The notes: generated by a model not told the origin, from the sequence alone. Shown: positions 7,494-15,497, counted from the first letter of the stretch. The stretch is 17,903 nt of DNA from Bacteroidota bacterium (GCA_003455275.1 DMRR01000271.1:1-17903), one strand, 5' to 3'. Program-made: numbers and translations.

Positions 7494-8108
7494 TTACCTC
7501 AACAATGTTGCAATCTGATTCACAAATCCAGAGAATAATTCCGGCTTTATCAGAATTGGAAAAATAAAACCAAACACTGCTCCGTAAAAATGTGCTTCAT
7601 GGTTGATTCGGTCGCCGCCACGCTTTGCCATGTACCAGCTGTAAAGAAGGTAAACGGCGCCCCATACTACACCGGGAAGCGGAAGAACGAACATCACTAA
7701 AACCTTATCAAGCGGATCGAAAAGTATAAATGCAAACAATACCGCACTAACAGCACCGGATGCGCCCAGCGAACGATACGAGGGGAAATTATGCCACTTG
7801 ATATAGGAGGACAAATCAGAAACAATTATGGCGCCTATATAAAGAATCAGAAAATAATACACGGCCATATGGCCAAACAGCGAATCGAAATAAAGGTAGA
7901 GATATTGTCCAAATGAATACAAGACAAACATGTTAAAAAACAAATGGGTGAAATCGGCATGAAGAAAACCTGAAGTAATAAATCGCCACCATTCATTATT
8001 TTGTTTAACTGCATATGGATACATAATGAATCGATTCATGACATTACTGTCCTGCAAGGCAAGGAAGGAAACAACTCCGGTCACGATGATAATGATGTAA
8101 ACGATCAT
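7494..8108 (-). CDS. Rhomboid-family intramembrane serine protease
   Basis: A 204-residue multi-span inner-membrane protein with about six hydrophobic segments. Rhomboid active-site features are complete: the first-loop WWRFITSGFLHADFTHLFFN with HxxxN (H55, N59, oxyanion region), the nucleophile motif GASGA (S117), and the catalytic histidine in HEAHFYGAVFG (H173). Rhomboids cleave single-pass membrane proteins within or near the bilayer; the substrate cannot be read from the sequence. The start codon is one base after the yajQ-like stop codon, so the two are surely translated from one message. Confidence 0.93.
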   Translation of the reverse strand: MIVYIIIIVTGVVSFLALQDSNVMNRFIMYPYAVKQNNEWWRFITSGFLHADFTHLFFNMFVLYSFGQYLYLYFDSLFGHMAVYYFLILYIGAIIVSDLSSYIKWHNFPSYRSLGASGAVSAVLFAFILFDPLDKVLVMFVLPLPGVVWGAVYLLYSWYMAKRGGDRINHEAHFYGAVFGFIFPILIKPELFSGFVNQIATLLR

Positions 8109-8109
8109 G

Positions 8110-8598
8110 CTACTTCATGTTTACAAACTGTAGAGGAACTCCGAAATCCTTGCTCCGCATCAACGCTATAATTGATTGCAGGTCGTCGATTTTTTTTCCA
8201 GTTACGCGAACAAGGTCGTCCATAATACCTGGCTGAACTTTTAATCCGCTGTCTTTAATTTCTTTCACAACTTTTTTTGCTGTGTCGCGGTCAAGTCCTT
8301 GTTTGATTTTTATTTCTTTCTTCACCATGTTACCTGATGCATATTGTTCTTTGCCAAAATCAAAACACCTGGCATCAATGTGCTGCTTCATTGCACGCGA
8401 AATCAATATATCTATTATATGTTTTAACCGAAGATCATTTTCAGTTGTCACCTTAATAAGATTTTCCTTCTTGTCGAAATCTATTTCTGTTTGTGTTCCA
8501 TGAAAGTCGTAACGATTAACAATTTCCTTTCGGGCAGTGTTGATTGCATTATCAAGAAGTTGTGTGTCGGCTTTACTTACAATATCAAATGATGGCAT
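8110..8598 (-). CDS. yajQ: YajQ family cyclic-di-GMP-binding protein
   Basis: A 162-residue soluble protein matching YajQ over its full length (family ~160-165). Recognisable segments are the N-terminal MPSFDIVSK, NRYDFHGT, the repeated ferredoxin-like halves around EIKIKQGLDRDTAKKVVKEIKDSGLKVQ, and VTGKKIDDLQ near the end. Members bind nucleic acid and some bind cyclic di-GMP as effector proteins (known in Xanthomonas and Pseudomonas); c-di-GMP binding in this organism is not shown. It is the first gene of the ten-gene minus-strand run, so the operon promoter should lie in the 8599-8902 spacer. Confidence 0.95.
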   Translation of the reverse strand: MPSFDIVSKADTQLLDNAINTARKEIVNRYDFHGTQTEIDFDKKENLIKVTTENDLRLKHIIDILISRAMKQHIDARCFDFGKEQYASGNMVKKEIKIKQGLDRDTAKKVVKEIKDSGLKVQPGIMDDLVRVTGKKIDDLQSIIALMRSKDFGVPLQFVNMK

Positions 8599-8902
8599 AT
8601 TTGAATTTAAAATTTAAAAACTACGAATTGAGAATTAACAGTTCAGTCTGTTGCAAATAAAATAGCAACCACTGAATAGTACTGAAAGAAAAGAAAATTG
8701 AAATTGAAAAACTGACACTAATTTTTTTATTCTGAAAAGAGAAAATTTAAGTTCGTCAAAAAATTAAAAATTGAACTACGGCAAATTTTATTATTGGTCA
8801 ACAGTTAACATTTAATGTTTTGATCATTAGAAATTTAATATTAAGTCTATTTCTTTACACCCTGCAAACTGAAAAAGTTTGTATCAAACAAAAAAAATAA
8901 TC
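8599..8902. other. Divergent intergenic region, yajQ / secreted endonuclease
   Basis: A 304-nt AT-rich spacer that must hold the promoters for both directions. Immediately before yajQ is a low-complexity stretch (ATTTGAATTTAAAATTTA). I find only near matches to TAnnTTTG on either strand, such as TAAAATTTG on the minus strand near 8780-8790 (one extra base), and no recognisable operator, riboswitch or small gene. Confidence 0.5.
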
Positions 8903-10303
8903 ATGAAAAAAAATTTGATTTCAATGATCAAGGGAACCGGTAAAACCCTCACTTTAATTTTCGCTGGTTTCTTTATCTCAATGGTTTTGGTAAGCGGATG
9001 CAATAAAGACTCACTTGTTGCACCGTTAAAAACTTCAATTCAAACTACAGAATCAACTTCAACTCATCAGTTAAGAAACATTTATTCAGGTTGGCCCGAA
9101 ACAATGGAAAGCGGTTCTAAAACTTCTTATTCATCAGGTAATGTTACGCTTAGCTCAGGCTCATGGAATTTTTATGATGCGTTGATTGGTACTTCTTCCA
9201 GCGATCATAAAAATGGTGCTCATGCCGCTCGAATTCAGAACAGCGGAAAGTTGACAATGAATTTTAATCTCAGCAATGGTGCAACCTCAGTATCTGTTGT
9301 TCATGCGAAATATGGAAGTGATGCAAGCAGCAGCTGGGGTTTGTATTATTCAACAAACAACGGAAGTACATGGATTCAAACCGGAAATAACATTACCACT
9401 TCCTCTACAACCTTGAGTACTGCTACTTTCACCATGAGTATAACTGGCAGCGTTCGTTTTCAGATCAGAAAATCTTCAGGAGGAAGATTAAACATTGATG
9501 ATATTTCTGTAAGTGATAATGGAGGAGGCGGAACTAATCCTCTTGACAACGACAATATTGCAATGGGAAATCCAAGCGGAGCAGTTACTAATGTTTCATT
9601 CCCCAATAATTACTTGTTAGTGAAACCGCAATATGATTTAGCATATAACAATAGTCTTGGTGAATGCGGATGGGTTAGCTGGCACCTTGGCTCCAGTGAT
9701 CTAGGTTCTACGCCGCGCTGCGATTGTTTTGCATCAGATGCACAATTACCCTCCGGGTTTTTTGTTGCGAACTCAAGTGCTTATTCCGGAAGTGGTTTTG
9801 ATCGCGGACATCAGTGCCCCTCTGCCGACAGAACAGACAACTCAACAAACAATGCTGCAACTTTCCTGATGACCAACATGCTTCCACAATCACCAAACCT
9901 TAATCAGATTACCTGGGCTGCGCTTGAAGATTATGAGCGTGCACTTGTCAACCAGGGCAATGAGCTTTTTATTATTTGCGGTGGTTATGGTACCGGTGGA
10001 ACCGGAAGCAACGGAAGTGCTAATTCAGTAAACGGCGGTAACATCAATGTTCCGGCCCATTGTTGGAAAGTAATTGTTGTTCTTCCAAATGGTAATAACG
10101 ATATCAACCGCGTTTCATCTGCAACAAGAGTAATTGCAGTTGATATGCCGAATGTTCAAACAGTCAATAGTCAGACCTGGGGATACTACCGGACAAGTGT
10201 GGATGCTATTGAAGCAGCAACTGGTTATGATTTTCTATCAAATATTTCTACTTCAATTCAAAGTTCTGTTGAATCTATTGTTGACAACGGGCCTACTCAA
10301 TAA
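8903..10303 (+). CDS. Secreted lipoprotein DNA/RNA non-specific endonuclease
   Basis: A 466-residue exported nuclease. A lipoprotein signal (FISMVLVSGC, lipid-modified Cys33) is followed by NKDS; a Lys-acidic pair close to the Cys resembles surface-export signals of flavobacterial lipoproteins, though weakly. Residues ~50-205 form a beta-sandwich-like domain (ESGSKTSYSSGNVTLSSGSW ... GRLNIDDISVSD), then a Gly-rich linker. The nuclease domain occupies ~220-466: the DRGH motif at 300-303 (catalytic H303), TNMLPQSPNLNQ with the metal-binding Asn, then W and LEDYER as in Serratia-type nucleases. These enzymes cut single- and double-stranded DNA and RNA using Mg2+. The start at 8903 is chosen over an upstream TTG at 8879 because it gives a clean signal peptide. 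A strong terminator follows. Confidence 0.92.
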   Translation: MKKNLISMIKGTGKTLTLIFAGFFISMVLVSGCNKDSLVAPLKTSIQTTESTSTHQLRNIYSGWPETMESGSKTSYSSGNVTLSSGSWNFYDALIGTSSSDHKNGAHAARIQNSGKLTMNFNLSNGATSVSVVHAKYGSDASSSWGLYYSTNNGSTWIQTGNNITTSSTTLSTATFTMSITGSVRFQIRKSSGGRLNIDDISVSDNGGGGTNPLDNDNIAMGNPSGAVTNVSFPNNYLLVKPQYDLAYNNSLGECGWVSWHLGSSDLGSTPRCDCFASDAQLPSGFFVANSSAYSGSGFDRGHQCPSADRTDNSTNNAATFLMTNMLPQSPNLNQITWAALEDYERALVNQGNELFIICGGYGTGGTGSNGSANSVNGGNINVPAHCWKVIVVLPNGNNDINRVSSATRVIAVDMPNVQTVNSQTWGYYRTSVDAIEAATGYDFLSNISTSIQSSVESIVDNGPTQ

Positions 10304-10326
10304 TAGTTTGAAGAAATTGCTTACTG

Positions 10327-10360
10327 ATCCGGCAACATTTTTTGTTGCCGGATTTTTTTT
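10327..10360 (+). terminator. Rho-independent terminator after the endonuclease gene
   Basis: A perfect 10-bp stem, ATCCGGCAAC / GTTGCCGGAT (10327-10336 and 10344-10353), extendable by one A-T pair, with a short T-rich loop and followed at once by a run of eight T (10353-10360). It begins 24 nt after the endonuclease stop and separates that gene from the phospholipase-D-like gene. Confidence 0.92.
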
Positions 10361-10494
10361 GAGTGATTGAAATAATTAAATCACTTTCACAAAAAATCGG
10401 GATTCAATTGAAAGTTTTTGAAGCATTAAATTTTTATTCACCATTTATTAACTCATTCTTCATGTACTTTAAAATGCCTGGTTATGAATCAGTA

Positions 10495-10502
10495 TATATT
10501 TG
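10495..10502 (+). promoter_or_regulatory. Bacteroidota -7 promoter element (TAnnTTTG)
   Basis: TATATTTG matches the -7 consensus exactly, 19 nt before the ATG at 10522 and downstream of the terminator, so the second nuclease gene has its own promoter. No clear -33 TTG is visible. Confidence 0.6.
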
Positions 10503-10521
10503 GCGCCTCAACAAAATCACC

Positions 10522-12699
10522 ATGCAAAAAATTGTTACACTCATTCTCTTTGTTCTTGCAACTGCAAATGCTAAATCACAAGTTATCACAATTGCCAGTG
10601 CAAGAAATCTGGCGACCGGAAACAATGCAACTGTAAGAGGAATCGCAAGTAATGGCAGCGAATTCGGAGGTTCAACCAGATATATACAGGATGGAACAGC
10701 CGGAATTTGTATTTATGGCTCAACACTTTCTTCAGTAAACATTGGAGATAGTATTGAGGTATCAGGAACAATAGCTCCATATAACAACCTAATGGAAATT
10801 TCTGTTACAAGTTTTTCAGTGATCACAACCGGGAACACTCCTCACCCACCAGTTTCACTTTCTATCCCAATAGCTTTTGCAGAACAATACGAAGGCCAGC
10901 TGGTTCGGGTGAATGGGGTTTCATTTACCGGATCCGGATCATTTGCAGGATCAACTAACTATCCAATTACAGATGGTACCAACAATGGACAAGTTCGTAT
11001 AAATGCTTCAAGCAATATTGTAAGCACTCCGATTCCAGGCAGCAGCATAGATATTGTTGGAATAATGAGTCAGTACACCACCACCTATCAATTGCTACCT
11101 CGGAGTTTAAATGATTTCATAACCATTGGAAACCCGCCGGTATTTACAACTTCACTTACACAATCAAATATTGCCACAACAAGTTTCACAGTTAGTTTTC
11201 AAACTCAAAATCCTGGAAACACTATCATTCGTTATGGATTAACAAGTGCACTTGGAAGCGAGGTTACAGACGCAACACTAACAACGAATCACTCAATCAA
11301 CCTTACGAGTTTAACTCCGGGTACACTTTACTATGTAAAAGGTATTACAATCTCTTCATCAGGCGACACTAGTTTTTCTTCGATTCAGGTAATGGGAACA
11401 CAGTCTCTGTCTTCTCAAACCATTACTTCTTATTTCAATCATCCGGTTGATACATCATATGCCTCTTCTCCGGCAAACTATTCTCACTACCTCAATCATG
11501 TTGCTGCTGATACTTTGATTGCATATCTCAATCGCGCTCATCATACAATTGATGTAGCGATCTATAATATGGATGACAATAATGGAATTGTAACTGCCCT
11601 CAATCAGAGAGCCGCGGCCGGAATTACGGTTAGAGTAGTTGCTGACAACGGAATAAATACGACTGCTTGGAACTCACTCATTGGTTCGATTCAGAAAATT
11701 CAAAGCCCCGGCAGCGCGACCTACGGTATTATGCACAACAAATTTGTAATCATTGATGCAAACTCTGCTGATCCTAATGAACCAGTTGTTTGGACCGGCT
11801 CAATGAATTTTACTGACAACCAGGTAAATACAGATGCGCAGGATATTATCATCTTCCAGGATCAAACCATGGCCCGTTCGTACACTTTGGAATTTAATGA
11901 AATGTTTGGAGGGGCTTTCGGCCCGGACAAAATTGACAACACTGCTCATGAATTTAATCTGAACGGAACTCGCGTTCAACAATATTTTTCTCCAAGCGAT
12001 AACACTAACATAGCTGTAAAAAATGCCTTGCTTACAGCTAACACTTCTGTTCACTTTCTCATTTACAGTTTCACAAGAACTGAAATTGCTTACCCGATTA
12101 CAGATAACTACCAGACCAGCACCGGATATTTCGCTCAGGGAATAATAAATGATACTGCAGCCTCAACTCCTGTATGGAATGCTTTGATTGGAAACATGAC
12201 CACCTCCAATCTGAAAATAAATTCCTTTGGATGGCTCCTTCATCACAAGTATGCAATTATTGATGCAGACAATTTGAGTTCAGATCCACAGGTCGTAACC
12301 GGTTCTTTTAACTGGACGAATTCTGCTACCTATAAAAATGATGAAAACGAAGTGATCGTTCACAATGCAAATATTACAAATCAGTATTTGCAGGAGTTTG
12401 CTCAATGTTTTGAAAATGAAGGTGGAGTTGTTCAGGTTGGCATTAATCCTGTCGATGTTACTGACAACTTTAATTTCTCAGCCTATCCTAATCCTTTTTC
12501 TGAAAAATTGTTTATAGCCGGCTATCCATCCGAGGCAAGTACAATTACGATCTCAGATGTTGTAGGAAAAATTGTATCTACCACCATGGTAGCGAATCAA
12601 TCTACGGTAATTGATGTAAGTTCTCTGAGCCCGGGAATTTACTTTGTAACACTTGCCGGAAAAGGGATTCAACAAACTTTGAAGTTTGTGAAGCAATAG
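10522..12699 (+). CDS. T9SS-exported phospholipase D-fold (putative nuclease) protein with OB-fold and FN3 domains
   Basis: A 725-residue secreted multidomain protein. Residues 1-20 are a signal peptide. About 21-205 comprise two OB-fold-like modules (ASARNLATGNNATVRGIAS...; QYEGQLVRVNGVSFTG), a type found next to extracellular nucleases. About 206-295 form a fibronectin III-like domain (TSFTVSFQ ... LTPGTLYYVK). The PLD catalytic part spans ~300-640 with two HKD motifs: HNKFVIID (H405, K407, D412) followed by GSMNFT, and HHKYAIID (H574, K576, D581) followed by GSFNWT. The C-terminus from YPNPF (~655) to KFVKQ is a type A T9SS sorting domain. PLD-fold proteins with this build are usually predicted phosphodiesterases/nucleases; phospholipase activity is an alternative. 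The start at 10522 gives the signal peptide; an in-frame GTG at 10363 lies beside the terminator and is rejected. Confidence 0.88.
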   Translation: MQKIVTLILFVLATANAKSQVITIASARNLATGNNATVRGIASNGSEFGGSTRYIQDGTAGICIYGSTLSSVNIGDSIEVSGTIAPYNNLMEISVTSFSVITTGNTPHPPVSLSIPIAFAEQYEGQLVRVNGVSFTGSGSFAGSTNYPITDGTNNGQVRINASSNIVSTPIPGSSIDIVGIMSQYTTTYQLLPRSLNDFITIGNPPVFTTSLTQSNIATTSFTVSFQTQNPGNTIIRYGLTSALGSEVTDATLTTNHSINLTSLTPGTLYYVKGITISSSGDTSFSSIQVMGTQSLSSQTITSYFNHPVDTSYASSPANYSHYLNHVAADTLIAYLNRAHHTIDVAIYNMDDNNGIVTALNQRAAAGITVRVVADNGINTTAWNSLIGSIQKIQSPGSATYGIMHNKFVIIDANSADPNEPVVWTGSMNFTDNQVNTDAQDIIIFQDQTMARSYTLEFNEMFGGAFGPDKIDNTAHEFNLNGTRVQQYFSPSDNTNIAVKNALLTANTSVHFLIYSFTRTEIAYPITDNYQTSTGYFAQGIINDTAASTPVWNALIGNMTTSNLKINSFGWLLHHKYAIIDADNLSSDPQVVTGSFNWTNSATYKNDENEVIVHNANITNQYLQEFAQCFENEGGVVQVGINPVDVTDNFNFSAYPNPFSEKLFIAGYPSEASTITISDVVGKIVSTTMVANQSTVIDVSSLSPGIYFVTLAGKGIQQTLKFVKQ

Positions 12700-13024
12700 A
12701 TTTGAACAAATGAAATGTCGCTGACATTCGCTTACGCTCTATCTTGAGCGTATAGATTTTGGATCTTAATTCAATAGAACCAATTTCTAAAAATGCACAT
12801 TTCAACTATTAAAATCATCTACTGGTAAATTCTATTAGGGAAAGAAGAATTTATTTTAATGACATTTTCTGCCGTAAAAAATAAATTGCTACTCAAATTT
12901 TGAACTTGGTTTTATCAATACACTTTCCAGCATTCAACTTTCAAACCTTCTGTCTTACTCTTGAAGAACTATAAATTATGTTGTTCATCGGAGGGGAAGT
13001 AATGCCTCCAAACATTTAGTAAAG
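12700..13024. other. Intergenic region with a weak hairpin
   Basis: A 325-nt AT-rich non-coding stretch between the PLD-fold gene and tRNA-Leu. It holds one inverted repeat, TACGCTC / GAGCGTA (12733-12739 and 12746-12752, 6-nt loop), followed by TAGATTTT, which could be a weak terminator for the upstream gene. Nothing else recognisable was found. Confidence 0.4.
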
Positions 13025-13110
13025 TGCCTCAGGCGGGAATCGAACCCGCACCGCCGTTTCGGGCGACAGGATTTTAAGTCCTGCGTGTCTACCAGTTCCA
13101 CCACCAAGGC
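13025..13110 (-). tRNA. tRNA-Leu (anticodon TAA)
   Basis: An 86-nt class II tRNA read on the minus strand. The acceptor stem is GCCTTGG / CTGAGGC with two G-T wobbles, and the D arm includes GGTAGACACG. The anticodon loop CTTAAAA has TAA at 34-36. A long variable arm (GTCGCCCGAAACGGCGGT) is typical of tRNA-Leu, and the T arm GGGTTCGATTCCC is canonical. The discriminator is A, as expected for Leu. CCA is not encoded. It lies 122 nt downstream of tRNA-Gly and may be processed from the same transcript. Confidence 0.97.
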
Positions 13111-13117
13111 GAGTTTC

Positions 13118-13218
13118 AAAAGTTATTATAGAACGACATTAGTGAAAAGTTATTTGTTGTTCGTAGGCGACTTTGGTATCCAGAAGCTACTAATAACTTA
13201 TAACGAAAAACTAATAAC
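13118..13218. repeat. Repeated GTTATT/AATAAC motifs in the tRNA spacer
   Basis: The spacer between the two tRNAs carries AAAAGTTATT twice (13118-13127 and 13145-13154) and, in the opposite sense, ACTAATAAC twice (around 13190-13197 and 13210-13218). The arms AAGTTATT and AATAACTT (13192-13199) are complementary and could fold over a ~38-nt loop. This could be a processing structure between tRNAs or chance in AT-rich DNA. Confidence 0.4.
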
Positions 13219-13232
13219 CTGATATTTCAATG

Positions 13233-13305
<73 letters not shown>

Positions 13306-13314
13306 GGGGGGCGG

Positions 13315-13322
13315 CAAATATA
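13315..13322 (-). promoter_or_regulatory. Bacteroidota -7 promoter element for the tRNA-Gly/tRNA-Leu unit
   Basis: The minus strand reads TATATTTG, an exact TAnnTTTG match ending 10 nt before the 5' end of mature tRNA-Gly. This spacing suits a tRNA with a very short leader. No obvious -33 element was found. Confidence 0.6.
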
Positions 13323-13423
13323 AAAGCAGTGTTTAATTATCATAAAGCCATAAAAAATTTCTTGAATGATTTTGAATTAAGATTGCGAGCCTCAAAAAAT
13401 TTTTAAACAAAAAAATTCCTCGA

Positions 13424-14617
13424 ATGATTCTTGCGCTGATAAGAGAAGAAAAAAAACCTGTTGACACGCGTGTCGCATTTTCACCGGAGCAATGTGTGTG
13501 GCTGATGAATAAATATCCGGAGTTGAAAATTATTGTGCAGCCCTCTCCCATCCGCTGTTTCAGCGATTATGAATATGATGCTGAAGGAATTGAAATTCGT
13601 GAAGATGTGTCAGAGGCAGATGTGCTGGTTGGAATAAAAGAAGTTCCGAAAGAAAAACTGATTGAAGGAAAAAAATATTTATTCTTTTCTCACACCATAA
13701 AAAAGCAGCCGCACAACCAGGCGATGATGAAGGAAATCATTCGCAAGAAAATTGAACTGATAGATTATGAATGTTTGGTTTGGGAAAACGGTGAGCGGAT
13801 TCTTGGCTTTGGTCACTTTGCAGGAATCGTAGGGACACACAATTCATTTCTCACCTACGGAAAGCGTTACAAACTTTTCGATTTGAAACCTGCACATCAG
13901 TGCAAGGATTTTCAGGAAATGCTAGAGCAATACAAGCGAATAAAAATTCCTGCAATAAAAATTTGTGTTACAGGAACAGGAAGAGTTGCAAGAGGAGTTT
14001 TTGATTTATTGGAGAAACTGAATATAAGAATGGTAAGCGTTCAGAATTATCTGACAAAAAATTTTGACGAGCCGGTTTATGTTGTGTTGAATACTTCACA
14101 ACTTTATGAAAAAAAAGATGGAAAAAAATTCAACCGCGAAGAATTTCATCTGCATCCTGAATTGTATGAATCTGCTTTTCTTCCATTTGCTAAAGTCACC
14201 AACTTATTTCTTAATGCGATTTACTGGCATCCATCGGCGCCGCCATTTTTCACGAAAGCAGATATGCGCTCTCCTGATTTCAGAATAAAAGTGATCGGTG
14301 ATATTACCTGCGATGTTGATGGTTCTGTTGCTGCTACCATTCGCGATACTTCAATTGACAATCCTGTTTTCGGTTACAATCCGGCAACTGAAAAAGAAGA
14401 AGCTCCATACCAACCGCAAGTGATAGATGTAATGGCAGTAAGCAATCTTCCGAATGAATTGCCGCGTGAAGCGTCGCACGAATTTGGCGATAAGCTAATT
14501 GAATATGTGGTTGAAGAATTAGTAGAAAACAGCAGCAACATTATTGAGCGTGCAACAATTGCAAGAGGCGGGAAACTGCTTCCACGATTTGAATATCTCA
14601 GCGATTACATCAGCTAA
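13424..14617 (+). CDS. Lysine-ketoglutarate reductase / saccharopine dehydrogenase-like oxidoreductase (AlaDH/PNT fold)
   Basis: A 397-residue NAD(P)-dependent enzyme. The N-terminal half has the alanine dehydrogenase/transhydrogenase-type domain: IREEKKPVDTRVAFSP, VLVGIKEVP (K72) and FFSHT (H90). K72 and H90 align with the acid/base Lys and His of yeast saccharopine dehydrogenase Lys1. IDYE and LGFGHFAGIVG follow. A Rossmann nucleotide loop VTGTGRVARG lies at 182-191. NLPNELPREAS near the end is the substrate-side motif also seen in Lys1 (SLLPREAS). FFSHTIKKQPHNQAMM is closest to the lysine-ketoglutarate reductase half of eukaryotic AASS, by memory. The enzyme either joins lysine and 2-oxoglutarate to saccharopine or does the reverse. 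Automatic annotation may call it alanine dehydrogenase, but the GIKE...FSH and LPREAS motifs argue against that. No saccharopine dehydrogenase partner is in the window. Confidence 0.82.
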   Translation: MILALIREEKKPVDTRVAFSPEQCVWLMNKYPELKIIVQPSPIRCFSDYEYDAEGIEIREDVSEADVLVGIKEVPKEKLIEGKKYLFFSHTIKKQPHNQAMMKEIIRKKIELIDYECLVWENGERILGFGHFAGIVGTHNSFLTYGKRYKLFDLKPAHQCKDFQEMLEQYKRIKIPAIKICVTGTGRVARGVFDLLEKLNIRMVSVQNYLTKNFDEPVYVVLNTSQLYEKKDGKKFNREEFHLHPELYESAFLPFAKVTNLFLNAIYWHPSAPPFFTKADMRSPDFRIKVIGDITCDVDGSVAATIRDTSIDNPVFGYNPATEKEEAPYQPQVIDVMAVSNLPNELPREASHEFGDKLIEYVVEELVENSSNIIERATIARGGKLLPRFEYLSDYIS

Positions 14618-14699
14618 TAACAAAACTGAATGGATAGTTATTAATATTATAGTCTGATCCAATTTTTAATTTTAATCACCAGTTAAAAATCATTTAATC

Positions 14700-15185
14700 A
14701 TGAAACAATTTTTTTATGCGTTTTTATTAATAGCGTTTTCAGTGACCTTCAGCGCCTGCCCATATGATTCCAGTGTTCCAATTGATTCCCCATCCGTGAA
14801 GGTGGATGCAAAACTTTTTGGCACATGGAAAACAAGCGACAGTGAAGACACCCGATACAAGATCGATCAGAAGGACGATTACACTTATAGCGTTCTGAAA
14901 AAAACAAAAGGTTCAAGCGATGAAAAATATCTTGCTTATGTATCGGTTATTAATGGGATTAATTTTCTGAATGTTTGCTCTGATGACGCAGACAATGCTT
15001 CCTCAAAAACTTTTTATCTCTACCGGATGGAAATTAAAGGCCCGGAAACAATTACGCTGATGGAGCTAACTGAAAATATTGATGAGGAATTCAACACTAG
15101 CGAGGAGCTGAAAAAATTCATTGCTTCCAATATGGGAAACAGTTATTTTTATGATAAGAGTGAAGAAATATTAACGAAGCAATAA
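14700..15185 (+). CDS. Small hypothetical lipoprotein
   Basis: A 161-residue lipoprotein with signal peptide MKQFFYAFLLIAFSVTFSAC and lipid-modified Cys20, followed by PYDSS. The mature part opens with a lipocalin-like signature (AKLFGTWKTSDSEDTRYKI) and continues as alternating strands (DYTYSVLKK, YLAYVSVINGINFLNV, FYLYRMEI), so a small beta-barrel or sandwich is likely. I do not recognise a family beyond this. The preceding gene ends 82 nt upstream. The only promoter-like sequence seen is a near-match TAATTTTA shortly before the start. The gene is followed by two small palindromes. Confidence 0.82.
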   Translation: MKQFFYAFLLIAFSVTFSACPYDSSVPIDSPSVKVDAKLFGTWKTSDSEDTRYKIDQKDDYTYSVLKKTKGSSDEKYLAYVSVINGINFLNVCSDDADNASSKTFYLYRMEIKGPETITLMELTENIDEEFNTSEELKKFIASNMGNSYFYDKSEEILTKQ

Positions 15186-15497
15186 GTCAAAGACATTTTT
15201 CATCATGGCTGAATAATTTTATTCACAGAAAAATTTCTGAAAAAGGAAATTGATTTTTTATTGCTTCTGCTGAGCAAATCATTCCACTAATTATAGAATG
15301 AGATTGAGTGAGCAAGAATCGCCTCATCGAATTTTCCCGGTTAAAGGATGAAATTGTTTAAGCCGTTTGATGATTCAATCCTCATCTATTGTTCGAATGG
15401 CCGCTAATTTTTTTAGCAATAAAGCGCTTGACAATTTAATCGATGATACATCAATACTTCATACACACATTTGCTTCATCATATTAATTCTGAAGTA
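15186..15497. other. Convergent intergenic region
   Basis: A 312-nt spacer between the lipoprotein (+) and SRAP (-) stop codons. It holds the double palindrome at 15210-15239 and a weak GCTAA/TTAGC hairpin at 15403-15417 that could end SRAP transcription. No gene of useful length is present; the longest ATG frame I noticed encodes 17 residues. Confidence 0.5.
15210..15239. repeat. Two abutting palindromes downstream of the lipoprotein gene
   Basis: TGAATAA-TT-TTATTCA (15210-15225) is followed without gap by CAGAAA-AA-TTTCTG (15226-15239). Arms are 7 and 6 bp with 2-nt centres, so as RNA they would close with 4-nt loops. No T-run follows, so a standard terminator is not supported. Confidence 0.55.

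Noticed and set aside
10363..10521. GTG start that would extend the PLD-fold protein by 53 residues
   Set aside because: It begins directly after the terminator T-tract, runs through the promoter element at 10495-10502 and would bury the signal peptide.
12990..13009. GGAGGGGAAGTAATG resembling a strong ribosome site plus start, with a GGAGG/CCTCC hairpin
   Set aside because: The frame stops after five codons, and the hairpin has no T-run on either strand.
13117..13125. Separate -7 promoter for tRNA-Leu (minus-strand TAACTTTTG)
   Set aside because: It has one base too many between TA and TTTG and sits only 7 nt from the mature tRNA end; cotranscription with tRNA-Gly is simpler.
13424..14617. 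Alanine dehydrogenase
   Set aside because: The fold is shared, but GIKE with FFSHT and the C-terminal LPREAS motif fit the saccharopine dehydrogenase/LKR branch better.
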